The translations under genes and the position numbers were made by a program. DNA of 15,134 bases from Firmicutes bacterium UBA5774 (GTDB lineage Bacteria > Bacillota > Clostridia > Peptostreptococcales > Anaerovoracaceae): the NCBI GenBank assembly GCA_002418625.1, contig DIEM01000018.1:25198-40331 (forward strand). Reading direction: 5' to 3'. Below, one piece after another: positions 1 through 6,890 of the stretch. The number at the start of each line of letters is the position of its first letter. The stretch's first letter is position 1. The notes beneath the pieces are model-generated. The model was not told the DNA's origin, made no database searches, and saw only the letters and a list, made by a program, of their open reading frames with translations.

Positions 1-342
1 AAGCGGGACCAGGTACTTCTGCTTCTGCTCTTCAGTTCCGAAATAGAAAATCGGCCATGCACCAAGTGATGTGTGAGCCGAACAGATGACTCCCGTGGAA
101 GCGCATACTCTTGAGAGTTCTTCAACAGTGATGGCATACGCCAGATTGTCGCCGCCGGCTCCGCCGTAAGCTTTTGGGAATGGAACGCCCAGAAGACCGA
201 AGTCTCTCATCTTGGCGAGCGTTGCGTGCGGGAATTCACCGCTAAGGTCAATGTCTGCTGCAATTGGCTCAACCTCATTGACAGCAAACTCTCTAACCAT
301 TTTTCTGACCAGTTCTTGTTCTTTCGTTAATTGAAAGTTCAT
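1..342 (-). CDS. Acyl-CoA dehydrogenase, N-terminal part (butyryl-CoA dehydrogenase-like), cut by window edge
   Basis: The 114 visible residues begin MNFQLTKEQELVRKMVREF and run through the all-helical N-terminal domain of the acyl-CoA dehydrogenase family. They include LLGVPFPKAYGGAGGD, the EELSRVCAST helix and the AHTSLGAWPI stretch typical of short-chain enzymes such as Bcd. The family uses FAD to form the 2,3-trans-enoyl-CoA and passes electrons to EtfAB. The catalytic Glu and the C-terminal domain lie outside the window, so substrate range cannot be read. The start is ATG at 340-342, with a strong GGAGG Shine-Dalgarno at 349-353 (read on the minus strand). A promoter about 70 bp upstream is overlapped by a Rex-like palindrome, which fits redox control of butyrate-type fermentation. 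The family call is firm; the butyryl-CoA assignment is inference. Confidence 0.9.
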   Translation of the reverse strand, partial: MNFQLTKEQELVRKMVREFAVNEVEPIAADIDLSGEFPHATLAKMRDFGLLGVPFPKAYGGAGGDNLAYAITVEELSRVCASTGVICSAHTSLGAWPIFYFGTEEQKQKYLVPL

Positions 343-406
343 GTTTTTGCCTCCTTCATTATTTAAACGGGTTCATTACGTCTATAGTAATGATCGCATT
401 TTTTGC

Positions 407-424
407 TTGTTATAATTTTAACAG
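407..424. promoter_or_regulatory. Rex-like operator over the acyl-CoA dehydrogenase -10 box
   Basis: TTGTTATAATTTTAACAG matches the clostridial Rex consensus TTGTTAA-N4-TTAACAA at 12 of 14 defined positions. Rex is an NADH/NAD+-sensing repressor that in clostridia controls butyryl-CoA synthesis and other fermentation genes. The site covers the predicted -10 and start point, where binding would block RNA polymerase. The match and overlap are seen in the sequence; regulation by Rex is inferred. Confidence 0.6.
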
Positions 425-443
425 CACACGTACTATTAAACAA
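415..443 (-). promoter_or_regulatory. Sigma-A type promoter of the acyl-CoA dehydrogenase gene
   Basis: On the minus strand the -35 box TTGTTT (438-443) is followed by a 17-bp spacer and the -10 box TAAAAT (415-420). The expected start point is near 408, giving a leader of about 65 nt to the ATG at 342. The -10 box lies inside the Rex-like palindrome at 407-424. Confidence 0.6.
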
Positions 444-670
444 CACTTTTTAATTATTTTCAATACCTCATAAAGATATTTTTCGAATTTTTTTTGCAAC
501 ATTATGAAACCCTTTTAAATCAACGCCCACATGATTTGTCTGACTATTCTGTGTATTATTCATGTGCTTTATCCAAATTTTCTGAACCTTTATAGGGTAA
601 ATGTTTATCAATTTTCTTATTGAATCAAACAGGCGATTTTAATGATAAAACATCAATAATACAGACTTAT

Positions 671-688
671 TTGTTAATATATTAACAT
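671..688. promoter_or_regulatory. Near-perfect Rex-like palindrome
   Basis: TTGTTAATATATTAACAT matches TTGTTAA-N4-TTAACAA at 13 of 14 defined positions. Its core at 672-687 is a perfect 16-bp palindrome. It lies about 330 bp upstream of the acyl-CoA dehydrogenase start, with no clear promoter next to it. It could be a distal operator, or part of a promoter lost with a decayed gene. Confidence 0.45.
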
Positions 689-843
689 TCAAAATCCAAC
701 TGGGCTTCTCTTCTGCCACCTGCCGATTTGTCGATCCGATCCAATAAAAATGGCAATCCCGCCAATCATACTGCTTGCACAGAATGTTTCCGGTCGCATG
801 ACCTTCGTGGTTGCCAATACAATTTTGGTACATGGAAAATATT

Positions 844-861
844 TTGTTAATATATTGTCAT
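844..861. promoter_or_regulatory. Degenerate Rex-like site overlapping the thiI stop codon
   Basis: The left half TTGTTAA and the N4 spacer TATA are identical to the site at 671-688. The right half, TTGTCAT, keeps only part of the palindrome, giving 11 of 14 consensus positions overall. The two sites share a 13-bp direct repeat (671-683 and 844-856). The site overlaps the thiI stop at 858-860. It may be functional, a by-product of a duplication, or chance in AT-rich DNA. Confidence 0.25.
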
Positions 862-2039
862 ATATAGATTTTTTCTTCCGCCTGCATCGCCCGCTTTATC
901 AGCATCTCCGAATCCAGCAGTGATTCGGACGCCAATATTTTATCTATCTTTGGCTTCGTCACCGGATGCTTCGGTAAAAAAACAGTGCAGCAATCTTCAA
1001 AAGGCTGGATGGAGATTTCAAAGGTGCCGATTTTTCTTGCGAGATCCATGATATCCACTTTGTCCATGGCGATAAGCGGCCGCATTACCGGCAATGAAAC
1101 TGCCTGGTCGGTCGCTACGATCCCCTGCGCCGTCTGGCTCGCAACCTGACCGAGATTTTCTCCGGTTATCAGCATATCGCACTCATTTTCCACTGCTATC
1201 CTTTCGCTGATTTTCATCATGAATCTGCGTGCCAGGATCGTCATTTCATCTTCCGGGCAATACTCCGCGATCTGCTGTTGTATTTCAAGAAGATTGATAT
1301 TATGGATCCTGAATCTGCCGCAATATTCAGAAAGCACCCTTGCCAGCTCCAGAACCTTTTCCTGCGCTCTTTCACTTGTATATGGATAAGCATGAAAATG
1401 CACGGCTTCGATCAGCATGCCCCTTTTGGCCATCATCCAGGCAGCGACAGGACTGTCGATACCTCCGGATAGAAGCACCAGTCCTTTTCCATTGGTTCCA
1501 AGCGGCAATCCGCCAAACCCGGCGATTTTATCTGTGTAAATATAGGAATGATCCTTTCGGATATCAACAAAAAGCCTGCATTCGGGATTATGGACGTCAA
1601 CTTTCAGAACTTTACATCCTATTAGCACCTTTGCTCCGATGATCCGCGCCGCTTCGGGCGATTCTATCGGAAAAGCCTTGAAAGCACGTTTGGCTTCGAC
1701 CTTGAATGTCTTGATTCCCTTTGAAGCGATGAGGAATTTCATATAAGCAACAGCTTCCTCTCCGATGATATCAATATCCGTTGCCGTTTCGACCGCATGG
1801 CTCACCGATGCGACGCCAAAGACCCGGGAGATCTCGTTGACGACGGATTCAGGATCATATTGGCCCGATAGCCTTACAAATATCAAGCCTTCGTTTCTCT
1901 GAACAGAAACACCCTCAAATTTTCTAAGCGCTCTCTTGATCCTTTCGGCCAGCACACGCTCAAAATAGGGCTTGTTCTGGCCTTTCAAAGCTACTTCTCC
2001 GCATCTTACGATGTAAGTCTGGATATCTATTCTTTCCAT
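858..2039 (-). CDS. thiI: tRNA 4-thiouridine synthetase ThiI (short form without rhodanese domain)
   Basis: ThiI adenylates U8 of tRNA and transfers sulfur to make 4-thiouridine; in some bacteria it also supplies sulfur for the thiamin thiazole. The 393 residues show an N-terminal ferredoxin-like part starting IVRCGEVALKGQNK, a THUMP region to about residue 165, and a PP-loop ATPase with SGGIDSP at 191-197. The conserved TGENLGQVASQT is at 292-303 and FEDCCTVFLPKHP at 347-359, with the conserved cysteine pair. The protein ends soon after, so the C-terminal rhodanese domain of the E. coli enzyme (482 aa) is missing, as in Bacillus. The start is ATG at 2037-2039, with an AAAGGA site inside the 3' end of the upstream gene. 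Only 5 bp separate it from the cysteine desulfurase, implying translational and functional coupling. Confidence 0.95.
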   Translation of the reverse strand: MERIDIQTYIVRCGEVALKGQNKPYFERVLAERIKRALRKFEGVSVQRNEGLIFVRLSGQYDPESVVNEISRVFGVASVSHAVETATDIDIIGEEAVAYMKFLIASKGIKTFKVEAKRAFKAFPIESPEAARIIGAKVLIGCKVLKVDVHNPECRLFVDIRKDHSYIYTDKIAGFGGLPLGTNGKGLVLLSGGIDSPVAAWMMAKRGMLIEAVHFHAYPYTSERAQEKVLELARVLSEYCGRFRIHNINLLEIQQQIAEYCPEDEMTILARRFMMKISERIAVENECDMLITGENLGQVASQTAQGIVATDQAVSLPVMRPLIAMDKVDIMDLARKIGTFEISIQPFEDCCTVFLPKHPVTKPKIDKILASESLLDSEMLIKRAMQAEEKIYI

Positions 2040-2044
2040 ACAAC

Positions 2045-3196
2045 TTATAATCCTTTCAATGTTTTGCGCATACTTTTAACCGCTGTCTTTAAGCGATCGA
2101 GTGTCTGATCCATCTCTTCGATCGTATTGAATTCACTGAAGCTGAATCTGATCGCGCTGTCTATCTGGCTGTCGGAAAGTCCCATGGCCTTAAGCACATG
2201 ACTCCTGTTCTTTCTTTTGGAGGAGCATGCCGATCCCGTCGAAACAAAAATATCTGATTGCTCCAGCATGTGCAGCAATACTTCACCACGCGTTCCTTCA
2301 AAACTGACATTCAAGATGGCGGGGCTGCAGCCATCCGCTTCGAGACTGTTGATCCTTATATCCCCGATCTCGTCTTTGATCCCACGCAGCAGATATGCCC
2401 GCACCTTTGCCATATCTTTCATTTTGGCATTCTGTCCGCTGCATATGATCTCTGCCGCTTTTGCAAAGCCTGCTATGCCTGGAACATTTTCCGTCCCGGA
2501 TCGTGCGCCATTCTCCTGACCGCCTCCGACGATAAGCGGATCTATTCTGCATCCGTTCCTGATATACATCGCCCCCACACCTTTAGGCCCATGGATCTTA
2601 TGGGCGCTCAAAGAGAGCATGTCAAGCCCGGATTTATGAGGCGCAAGAGATAATTTTCCAAATGACTGGACCGCGTCGGAGTGAAAGCAGATCCCGCCGT
2701 GTTTGGCAAGCAAGCCGATTGCTTCCAAAGGCTGTATCGTGCCGGTTTCATTATTGACATGCATTAAGGATATCAGTATTGTTCTGTCGTTTATGTGCTG
2801 CTCTATTTCACCTATATCTGCACGGCCCTTGCTGTCAGTGCCAACATAAATCACTTCAAAACCTGATGACGCAAGTTTGCGGCAAGTTTCCAGCACCGCG
2901 GGATGCTCGATTTTCGAGGTTATGATCCTGTTTCCTCTGCGTTTCAGCGCCTGAGCAGCGCCATACAATGCCGCATTGTCCGCTTCCGTTCCTCCCGATG
3001 TGAAATAAATCTCCCCGTCGGTAACGCCAAGCTGCATGGCAATCGATCTTCTCGCGCTCCTGATTCGTTTTTCCGCAATAACACCCATACGATGCAGCGA
3101 TGATGGGTTACCAAAGTCATCCTCCATGCATTTGACGATTTCCTGCGTCACTTCAGGATATGGTTTTGTTGTGGCACTATTATCCAAATAGATCAT
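2045..3196 (-). CDS. Cysteine desulfurase (NifS/IscS family), likely sulfur donor for ThiI
   Basis: This PLP enzyme converts cysteine to alanine and carries the sulfur as a persulfide. Visible features in the 383-residue protein are the start MIYLDNSATTKP, the cofactor-stacking EHPA (His99), HSDAVQ with Asp174, the Schiff-base lysine Lys200 in SAHKIHGPKG, and the mobile-loop cysteine Cys324 in STGSACSS. The GSACSS loop and overall length fit the IscS/NifS group. No iscU, iscR or other cluster-assembly gene is adjacent. The gene directly precedes thiI (5-bp gap), matching the Bacillus NifZ-ThiI pair, in which a dedicated desulfurase feeds a rhodanese-less ThiI. The start is ATG at 3194-3196 with a modest AAAGG site. 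No strong promoter is visible, and an intrinsic terminator lies upstream, so expression may depend on read-through from rny or on a weak promoter. Confidence 0.93.
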   Translation of the reverse strand: MIYLDNSATTKPYPEVTQEIVKCMEDDFGNPSSLHRMGVIAEKRIRSARRSIAMQLGVTDGEIYFTSGGTEADNAALYGAAQALKRRGNRIITSKIEHPAVLETCRKLASSGFEVIYVGTDSKGRADIGEIEQHINDRTILISLMHVNNETGTIQPLEAIGLLAKHGGICFHSDAVQSFGKLSLAPHKSGLDMLSLSAHKIHGPKGVGAMYIRNGCRIDPLIVGGGQENGARSGTENVPGIAGFAKAAEIICSGQNAKMKDMAKVRAYLLRGIKDEIGDIRINSLEADGCSPAILNVSFEGTRGEVLLHMLEQSDIFVSTGSACSSKRKNRSHVLKAMGLSDSQIDSAIRFSFSEFNTIEEMDQTLDRLKTAVKSMRKTLKGL

Positions 3197-3225
3197 ATGT
3201 GGTTGCCTTTATCCTTCACTTGAAG

Positions 3226-3247
3226 AAAAGAGGCGCTGGCCTCTTTT
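3226..3247 (-). terminator. Rho-independent terminator after rny
   Basis: Minus-strand arms AAAAGAGGC and GCCTCTTTT form a perfect 9-bp stem around the loop CAGC. The descending T run continues as CTTC. It lies 68 bp beyond the rny stop and 29 bp before the cysteine desulfurase start. The symmetric A/T ends mean it could also act on the plus strand. Confidence 0.75.
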
Positions 3248-3314
3248 CCTGATGGTTCTTATTCGATTCTTGTTAACTTTAACATCATGCTTTGGCCTTG
3301 CCGCGCAGGGCTTT

Positions 3315-4850
3315 CTATTTTGCGAATTCCGTGGCTCTGGTTTCCCTGATGACATTGACTTTGATCTGCCCAGGATAGTCCAATTCACTCTCGATCCTTT
3401 TGCTGATATCCCTGGCAAGGAACACGAGTTCCGCATCGGATATCTCCTCCGGCCGTGCAATGATGCGGATTTCCCTTCCGGCTTGAATGGCAAAGGATTT
3501 TTCAACGCCAGGTGTCGTATTCGCGATCTCTTCAAGCTTCTGAAGCCTCTTGATATAAGTCTCCAGCGTTTCTCTTCTTGCGCCGGGCCTTGCAGCCGAC
3601 AACGCGTCAGCAGCAGTGATCAGTACCGCCTCAAGGCTCTTAGGCTCATAGTCGCCATGGTGGGCAGCCATGCCATCGATGATCACTTCAGATTCTTTAT
3701 ATTTTCTCAGAAGATCAATGCCGATCTCAACGTGGGTACCTTCGACTTCATGATCTATGGCTTTGCCGATGTCATGCAGAAGACCCGCACGTTTTGCGAT
3801 TTTTGCGTCAAGACCCAATTCCGATGCCATTAGACCTGCCAGGTGGGCGACCTCGACGGAATGCTTCAACACATTCTGGCCATAACTTGTTCGATATTTC
3901 AATCGGCCAAGCAATTTGACCAGCTCCGGATGCAGATTGAATATGCCTACTTCGAATACCGCCTGCTCTCCCGCCTCCTTGATCGTGTTGTTTACTTCCT
4001 TTTCTGCTTTTTCAACAGTCTCTTCAATGCGAGCAGGATGGATCCTTCCGTCAACGATCAGTTTTTCAAGCGTCAGACGGGCTATTTCTCTCCTGACAGG
4101 ATCGAATCCGGATAATATGACAGCTTCAGGCGTATCATCAATGATCAGGTCAATTCCGGTCAGAGTTTCGATAGCCCTGATATTCCTGCCCTCTCTGCCG
4201 ATGATCCTTCCCTTCATTTCATCATTGGGAAGCGGGACGACAGAAACTGTGCTTTCGGCGATATGATCCGCAGCGCATCTCTGGATGGCACCGGTGATGA
4301 TCTCCTTGGCTTTCTTTTCTCCTTCTTCCTTTGCTTTACCTTCAATATCTTTGATCAGGATCGAAGCTTCCTGCCTTATTTCCTTCTCAATGTTCGAAAG
4401 GAGCAGCGCTTTTGCTTCCTCAACGGAGTATCCTGAGATTTTTTCAAGTTCCTGGATCTGCCTATTGATAAATCCGTTCAGTTCTTGTTCCTTTTGAAGC
4501 AGTATCTGTTCTTTGTTTGTAATGCTCTCTTCTTTTTTCTCGATGTTTTCGGTTTTTCTGTCGATTATTTCTTCTTTTTGTATGAGCCTTTTTTCATTTT
4601 TTTGGATTTCTGCCCTTCTGTCTCTTATTTCCCGCTCGATTTCGCTTCTCATGCGGTGGGCTTCTTCCTTCGCCTCGATCGCTATTTCCTTTTTCAGCGT
4701 TTCCGCCTTGTTTTCTGCATCGAGAACGATATTCCTTGCTTTTTGTTCTGCACTGCCAATCGCTTTTTCCCCTAAGCTTTTACGCAGAATATATCCTGTC
4801 AGTATCCCAATTAGCAGAGCGAAAATTGAGATCGGGATTATTATTATCAT
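3315..4850 (-). CDS. rny: Ribonuclease Y
   Basis: RNase Y is the membrane-anchored endoribonuclease that starts bulk mRNA turnover in many Bacillota. The 511 residues (usual size about 510-520) show an N-terminal membrane helix (about 3-22) and a long charged coiled coil (about 30-195). A KH RNA-binding domain carries GRIIGREGRNIR (214-225). The HD phosphohydrolase domain has KHSVEVAHLAG (329-339), the metal-binding His359-Asp360 in LLHDIGKAIDHE, and AAHHGDYEP (395-403). The protein ends in RATEFAK, a common RNase Y tail. The start is taken as ATG at 4848-4850 because it gives the standard N-terminus. However, the strong AAGGAGGTG site lies unusually far upstream, about 18 nt from GGAGG. A terminator follows the gene; rodA diverges on the other side. 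Confidence 0.97.
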   Translation of the reverse strand: MIIIIPISIFALLIGILTGYILRKSLGEKAIGSAEQKARNIVLDAENKAETLKKEIAIEAKEEAHRMRSEIEREIRDRRAEIQKNEKRLIQKEEIIDRKTENIEKKEESITNKEQILLQKEQELNGFINRQIQELEKISGYSVEEAKALLLSNIEKEIRQEASILIKDIEGKAKEEGEKKAKEIITGAIQRCAADHIAESTVSVVPLPNDEMKGRIIGREGRNIRAIETLTGIDLIIDDTPEAVILSGFDPVRREIARLTLEKLIVDGRIHPARIEETVEKAEKEVNNTIKEAGEQAVFEVGIFNLHPELVKLLGRLKYRTSYGQNVLKHSVEVAHLAGLMASELGLDAKIAKRAGLLHDIGKAIDHEVEGTHVEIGIDLLRKYKESEVIIDGMAAHHGDYEPKSLEAVLITAADALSAARPGARRETLETYIKRLQKLEEIANTTPGVEKSFAIQAGREIRIIARPEEISDAELVFLARDISKRIESELDYPGQIKVNVIRETRATEFAK

Positions 4851-4947
4851 CCAGCTGATATGAATGCACCTCCTTGTTAATATTTATTTAAATCTTCTAT
4901 CCCTTAATAGCCCTTTTGGCCTTGTCGCATGTTTTGTTTTCAAATTT

Positions 4948-4976
4948 GTATTAGCATTACGTAATAAAATATTGAT
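4948..4976 (-). promoter_or_regulatory. Possible extended -10 promoter for rny
   Basis: On the minus strand TAATAC at 4948-4953 is preceded by TG one base upstream, giving an extended -10 motif. The region 17-19 bp further upstream has only a poor -35 match. This is the best candidate in the 194-bp divergent gap, but it is not strong. Confidence 0.3.
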
Positions 4977-5001
4977 ACAGTTACACAAATTATATTATAA
5001 T
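4972..5001 (+). promoter_or_regulatory. Sigma-A promoter for rodA
   Basis: A -35 box TTGATA (4972-4977), an 18-bp spacer and a consensus -10 TATAAT (4996-5001) lie 43 bp before the rodA start. The predicted leader is about 35 nt and includes the TGAGG ribosome-binding site. It runs back to back with rny expression. Confidence 0.65.
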
Positions 5002-5044
5002 AAATTCTATGGTATTGTCAAGATAATATGAGGTTGCGCGCTTT

Positions 5045-6154
5045 ATGAACTATTTACGGGACCTGTTGAAAAATATAGACAAGACGCTTCTGATCCTGCC
5101 GGTCATTTTTGCGGCTATCAGCGTCGTCATAATCGGAAGCACCTCCTATGACCAGGGCTTCCAGATCACACGCGATATCACGGTGCAGCTGATAGCGTTT
5201 TTTCTCGGTGCAATAGCAATATGCGTCATCCTGCTGATCGACTACAAGACTTTTGAAAGTATGGAACGCATTCTTTATATCGGATCCATATTACTGCTGC
5301 TTGCTGTATATGTTCCGGGGCTGGGCAAGGAACAGTTCGGCTCGAACGGCTGGATCAATCTGGGCCCTTTGGACCTGCAGCCATCTGAAATAGTTAAAAT
5401 CACATTCATACTCTGCTTTTCGCGATATCTGTGCAGAAAGAGAGAGGCTTTATTGACATTCAAAGGAATTATACTGGCAGCCGCCTATTTCATGCCGTTC
5501 GTTTTTCTGGTCCTGATCGAGCCCGATCTTGGAAACGCTGTCGTTTTGTTCGTCATTGCCGCTGTCATGATTTACGCAGCAGGAGTAAAATACAAGCTGT
5601 TCGCACAGATTGCAGGCGCAGGAATCATTTCGCTGCCTATTATATACAGATTCATGGAATCTCATCAAAAGGACCGCATAGATGCATTTCTAAATCCCGA
5701 TAATCTTTCGCTTCCCGGGAATTATCAAGTCTGGAATTCCAAAGTTGCAATCGGCTCGGGCGGACTCTTTGGCAAAGGACTTTTTGAGGGAACGCAAAAA
5801 TCCCTGAAATTCCTTCCGGTTCAAGAATCAGACTTCATTTTCTCAGTCATTGTCGAAGAGCTTGGGTTTATAGGGGGGGCAGCTATTGTTGGCCTGTATA
5901 CGATATTTCTTTATAGACTGGTAAAGATAGCAGATAATGCCAAAGACCTTTATGGTTCGTTGATCGTCACCGGCATCCTGACGATGTTCGGCTTTCAGAT
6001 TTTCGAAAACATCGCGATGACAATGGGCCTCATGCCTGTTACCGGCATAACGCTGCCGTTTATAAGTTATGGCGGCAGTTCAGTACTCACAAATATGATC
6101 GCGCTCGGATTGGTCCTGAATGTCGGGATCAGAAGCAAAGTGATCAATTTCTAG
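5045..6154 (+). CDS. rodA: Rod-shape peptidoglycan glycosyltransferase RodA (SEDS family)
   Basis: RodA polymerises lipid II into glycan strands during elongation, working with the class B transpeptidase PBP2. The 369-residue protein is almost entirely membrane helices, about 10, as in SEDS proteins. Signature stretches are NGWINLGPLDLQPSE (101-115), EPDLGNAV (159-166), the ESDFIFSVIVEELG loop (261-274) with the conserved Asp263, and FISYGGSSVLTNM (339-351). The start is ATG at 5045 with a TGAGG site about 11 nt upstream. Its PBP2 partner, mrdA, is encoded nearby on the opposite strand. In many clostridia rodA ends the mre-min operon; here it has its own promoter, faces the other way and converges on minD with a 19-bp gap and no visible terminator. 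FtsW or SpoVE are alternatives within the family, but length, context and motifs favour RodA. Confidence 0.9.
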   Translation: MNYLRDLLKNIDKTLLILPVIFAAISVVIIGSTSYDQGFQITRDITVQLIAFFLGAIAICVILLIDYKTFESMERILYIGSILLLLAVYVPGLGKEQFGSNGWINLGPLDLQPSEIVKITFILCFSRYLCRKREALLTFKGIILAAAYFMPFVFLVLIEPDLGNAVVLFVIAAVMIYAAGVKYKLFAQIAGAGIISLPIIYRFMESHQKDRIDAFLNPDNLSLPGNYQVWNSKVAIGSGGLFGKGLFEGTQKSLKFLPVQESDFIFSVIVEELGFIGGAAIVGLYTIFLYRLVKIADNAKDLYGSLIVTGILTMFGFQIFENIAMTMGLMPVTGITLPFISYGGSSVLTNMIALGLVLNVGIRSKVINF

Positions 6155-6173
6155 CAATATTTTTATCGGTTAA

Positions 6174-6890
6174 CTATTTGATCCTTTCTGCGATTTTTTC
6201 AAAATTTTCCCGTATATAGGTCCCTTTTTTCAAAATGATCGGTGTTCCGTTGTTTGAAGCGATATGTATATTATCGTCTTCCTGGATAAGACCGATGATT
6301 TCAGTTCGCAGCATACCGGCGATTTCTGATATGCCCGGCATAAGCCCGGTGCTCATCAGTTCGCTTTTCAGCCTGTTGAGCACAACTTCCCTTCTTGATA
6401 TCCCGTTTTCGCGTAAAACCTTGTCCACTTTGTCTGCATCCCTTATTGCGGCATATTCCGGAGTCGTTACGATGATTGCCTTGTCGGCCCCCGCGATTGC
6501 ATTCATGAATCCTTCCTCAATGCCTGCAGGGCTATCGATGATGACATAATCGAACCTGGTTTTCAATTTGCCGCAAAGCACTTTGAGATGAAGCGGCGTT
6601 ATCTCGAATTTCTCCTTGTTTTGAGGTGCGGCGATGACATATAGCTCGGGAAACCTTCTATCCCTGATCATCGCCTGCCTTATTCTGCAGACGCCGCCGA
6701 GAACATCGGCCACATCATATACGACCCTGTTTTCAAGACCCATAAAAAGATCAAGATTACGAAGGCCCATGTCCATATCGATCAGAACGACCCTGCTGCC
6801 TGACAATGCCAATGTCCCGCCCAGATTTGCCGCGAACATCGTTTTGCCGACTCCGCCTTTTCCCGATACTATCGCTATTGCCTCTCCCAT
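6174..6890 (-). CDS. minD: Septum-site ATPase MinD, C-terminally short
   Basis: MinD is the ParA-type ATPase that dimerises on the membrane and positions the MinC division inhibitor. The 238 residues show the deviant Walker A GKGGVGKT (10-17, with signature Lys11), the MinD-specific MGLRNLDLFMGLENRVVYD (41-59), Walker B DYVIIDSPAGIEEGF (114-128) and VTTPEYAAIRDADK (141-154). These separate it from FlhG and Soj. It stops at ENFEKIAERIK, where usual MinD proteins (about 260-270 aa) continue into a C-terminal amphipathic membrane-targeting helix. I checked the other two frames past the stop and found no such helix. GGAGG lies 11 nt before ATG 6890, and the gap to mrdA is 31 bp. No minC or minE is present on either side, so it may be an orphan with a changed role. 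Confidence 0.92.
   Translation of the reverse strand: MGEAIAIVSGKGGVGKTMFAANLGGTLALSGSRVVLIDMDMGLRNLDLFMGLENRVVYDVADVLGGVCRIRQAMIRDRRFPELYVIAAPQNKEKFEITPLHLKVLCGKLKTRFDYVIIDSPAGIEEGFMNAIAGADKAIIVTTPEYAAIRDADKVDKVLRENGISRREVVLNRLKSELMSTGLMPGISEIAGMLRTEIIGLIQEDDNIHIASNNGTPIILKKGTYIRENFEKIAERIK

Larger units (their letters stand above)
343..857. other. AT-rich intergenic region between thiI and the acyl-CoA dehydrogenase gene
   Basis: This 515-bp stretch has no convincing gene. Positions 343-670 are strongly AT-rich and carry the acyl-CoA dehydrogenase leader, promoter and a Rex-like operator. The leader contains a small inverted repeat, CATTAC at 374-379 and GTAATG at 387-392. Positions 689-843 are clearly less AT-rich and look like old coding sequence, but every frame lacks a good start with a ribosome-binding site. 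No intrinsic terminator is visible after thiI, so read-through from thiI towards the dehydrogenase gene is possible. Confidence 0.7.

Noticed and set aside
639..833. 64-residue minus-strand ORF between thiI and the acyl-CoA dehydrogenase gene
   Set aside because: No Shine-Dalgarno before its ATG, unusual composition rich in Trp, Cys, His and Asn, no recognisable family, and its 3' end runs into an AT-rich palindrome. Treated as non-coding or remnant DNA.
3209..3535. 108-residue minus-strand ORF running across the rny stop and the terminator
   Set aside because: It starts inside the conserved rny C-terminus in another frame, is strongly basic, and reads through the intrinsic terminator hairpin. 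A shadow frame.
4874..4891. TTGTTAATATTTATTTAA upstream of rny as a possible Rex site
   Set aside because: Only the left half fits; the right half lacks the AACA element, as expected by chance in AT-rich DNA.
6155..6176. Frameshift hiding a MinD membrane-targeting helix
   Set aside because: The two other frames past the stop end within a few codons and give no amphipathic or basic helix before rodA.
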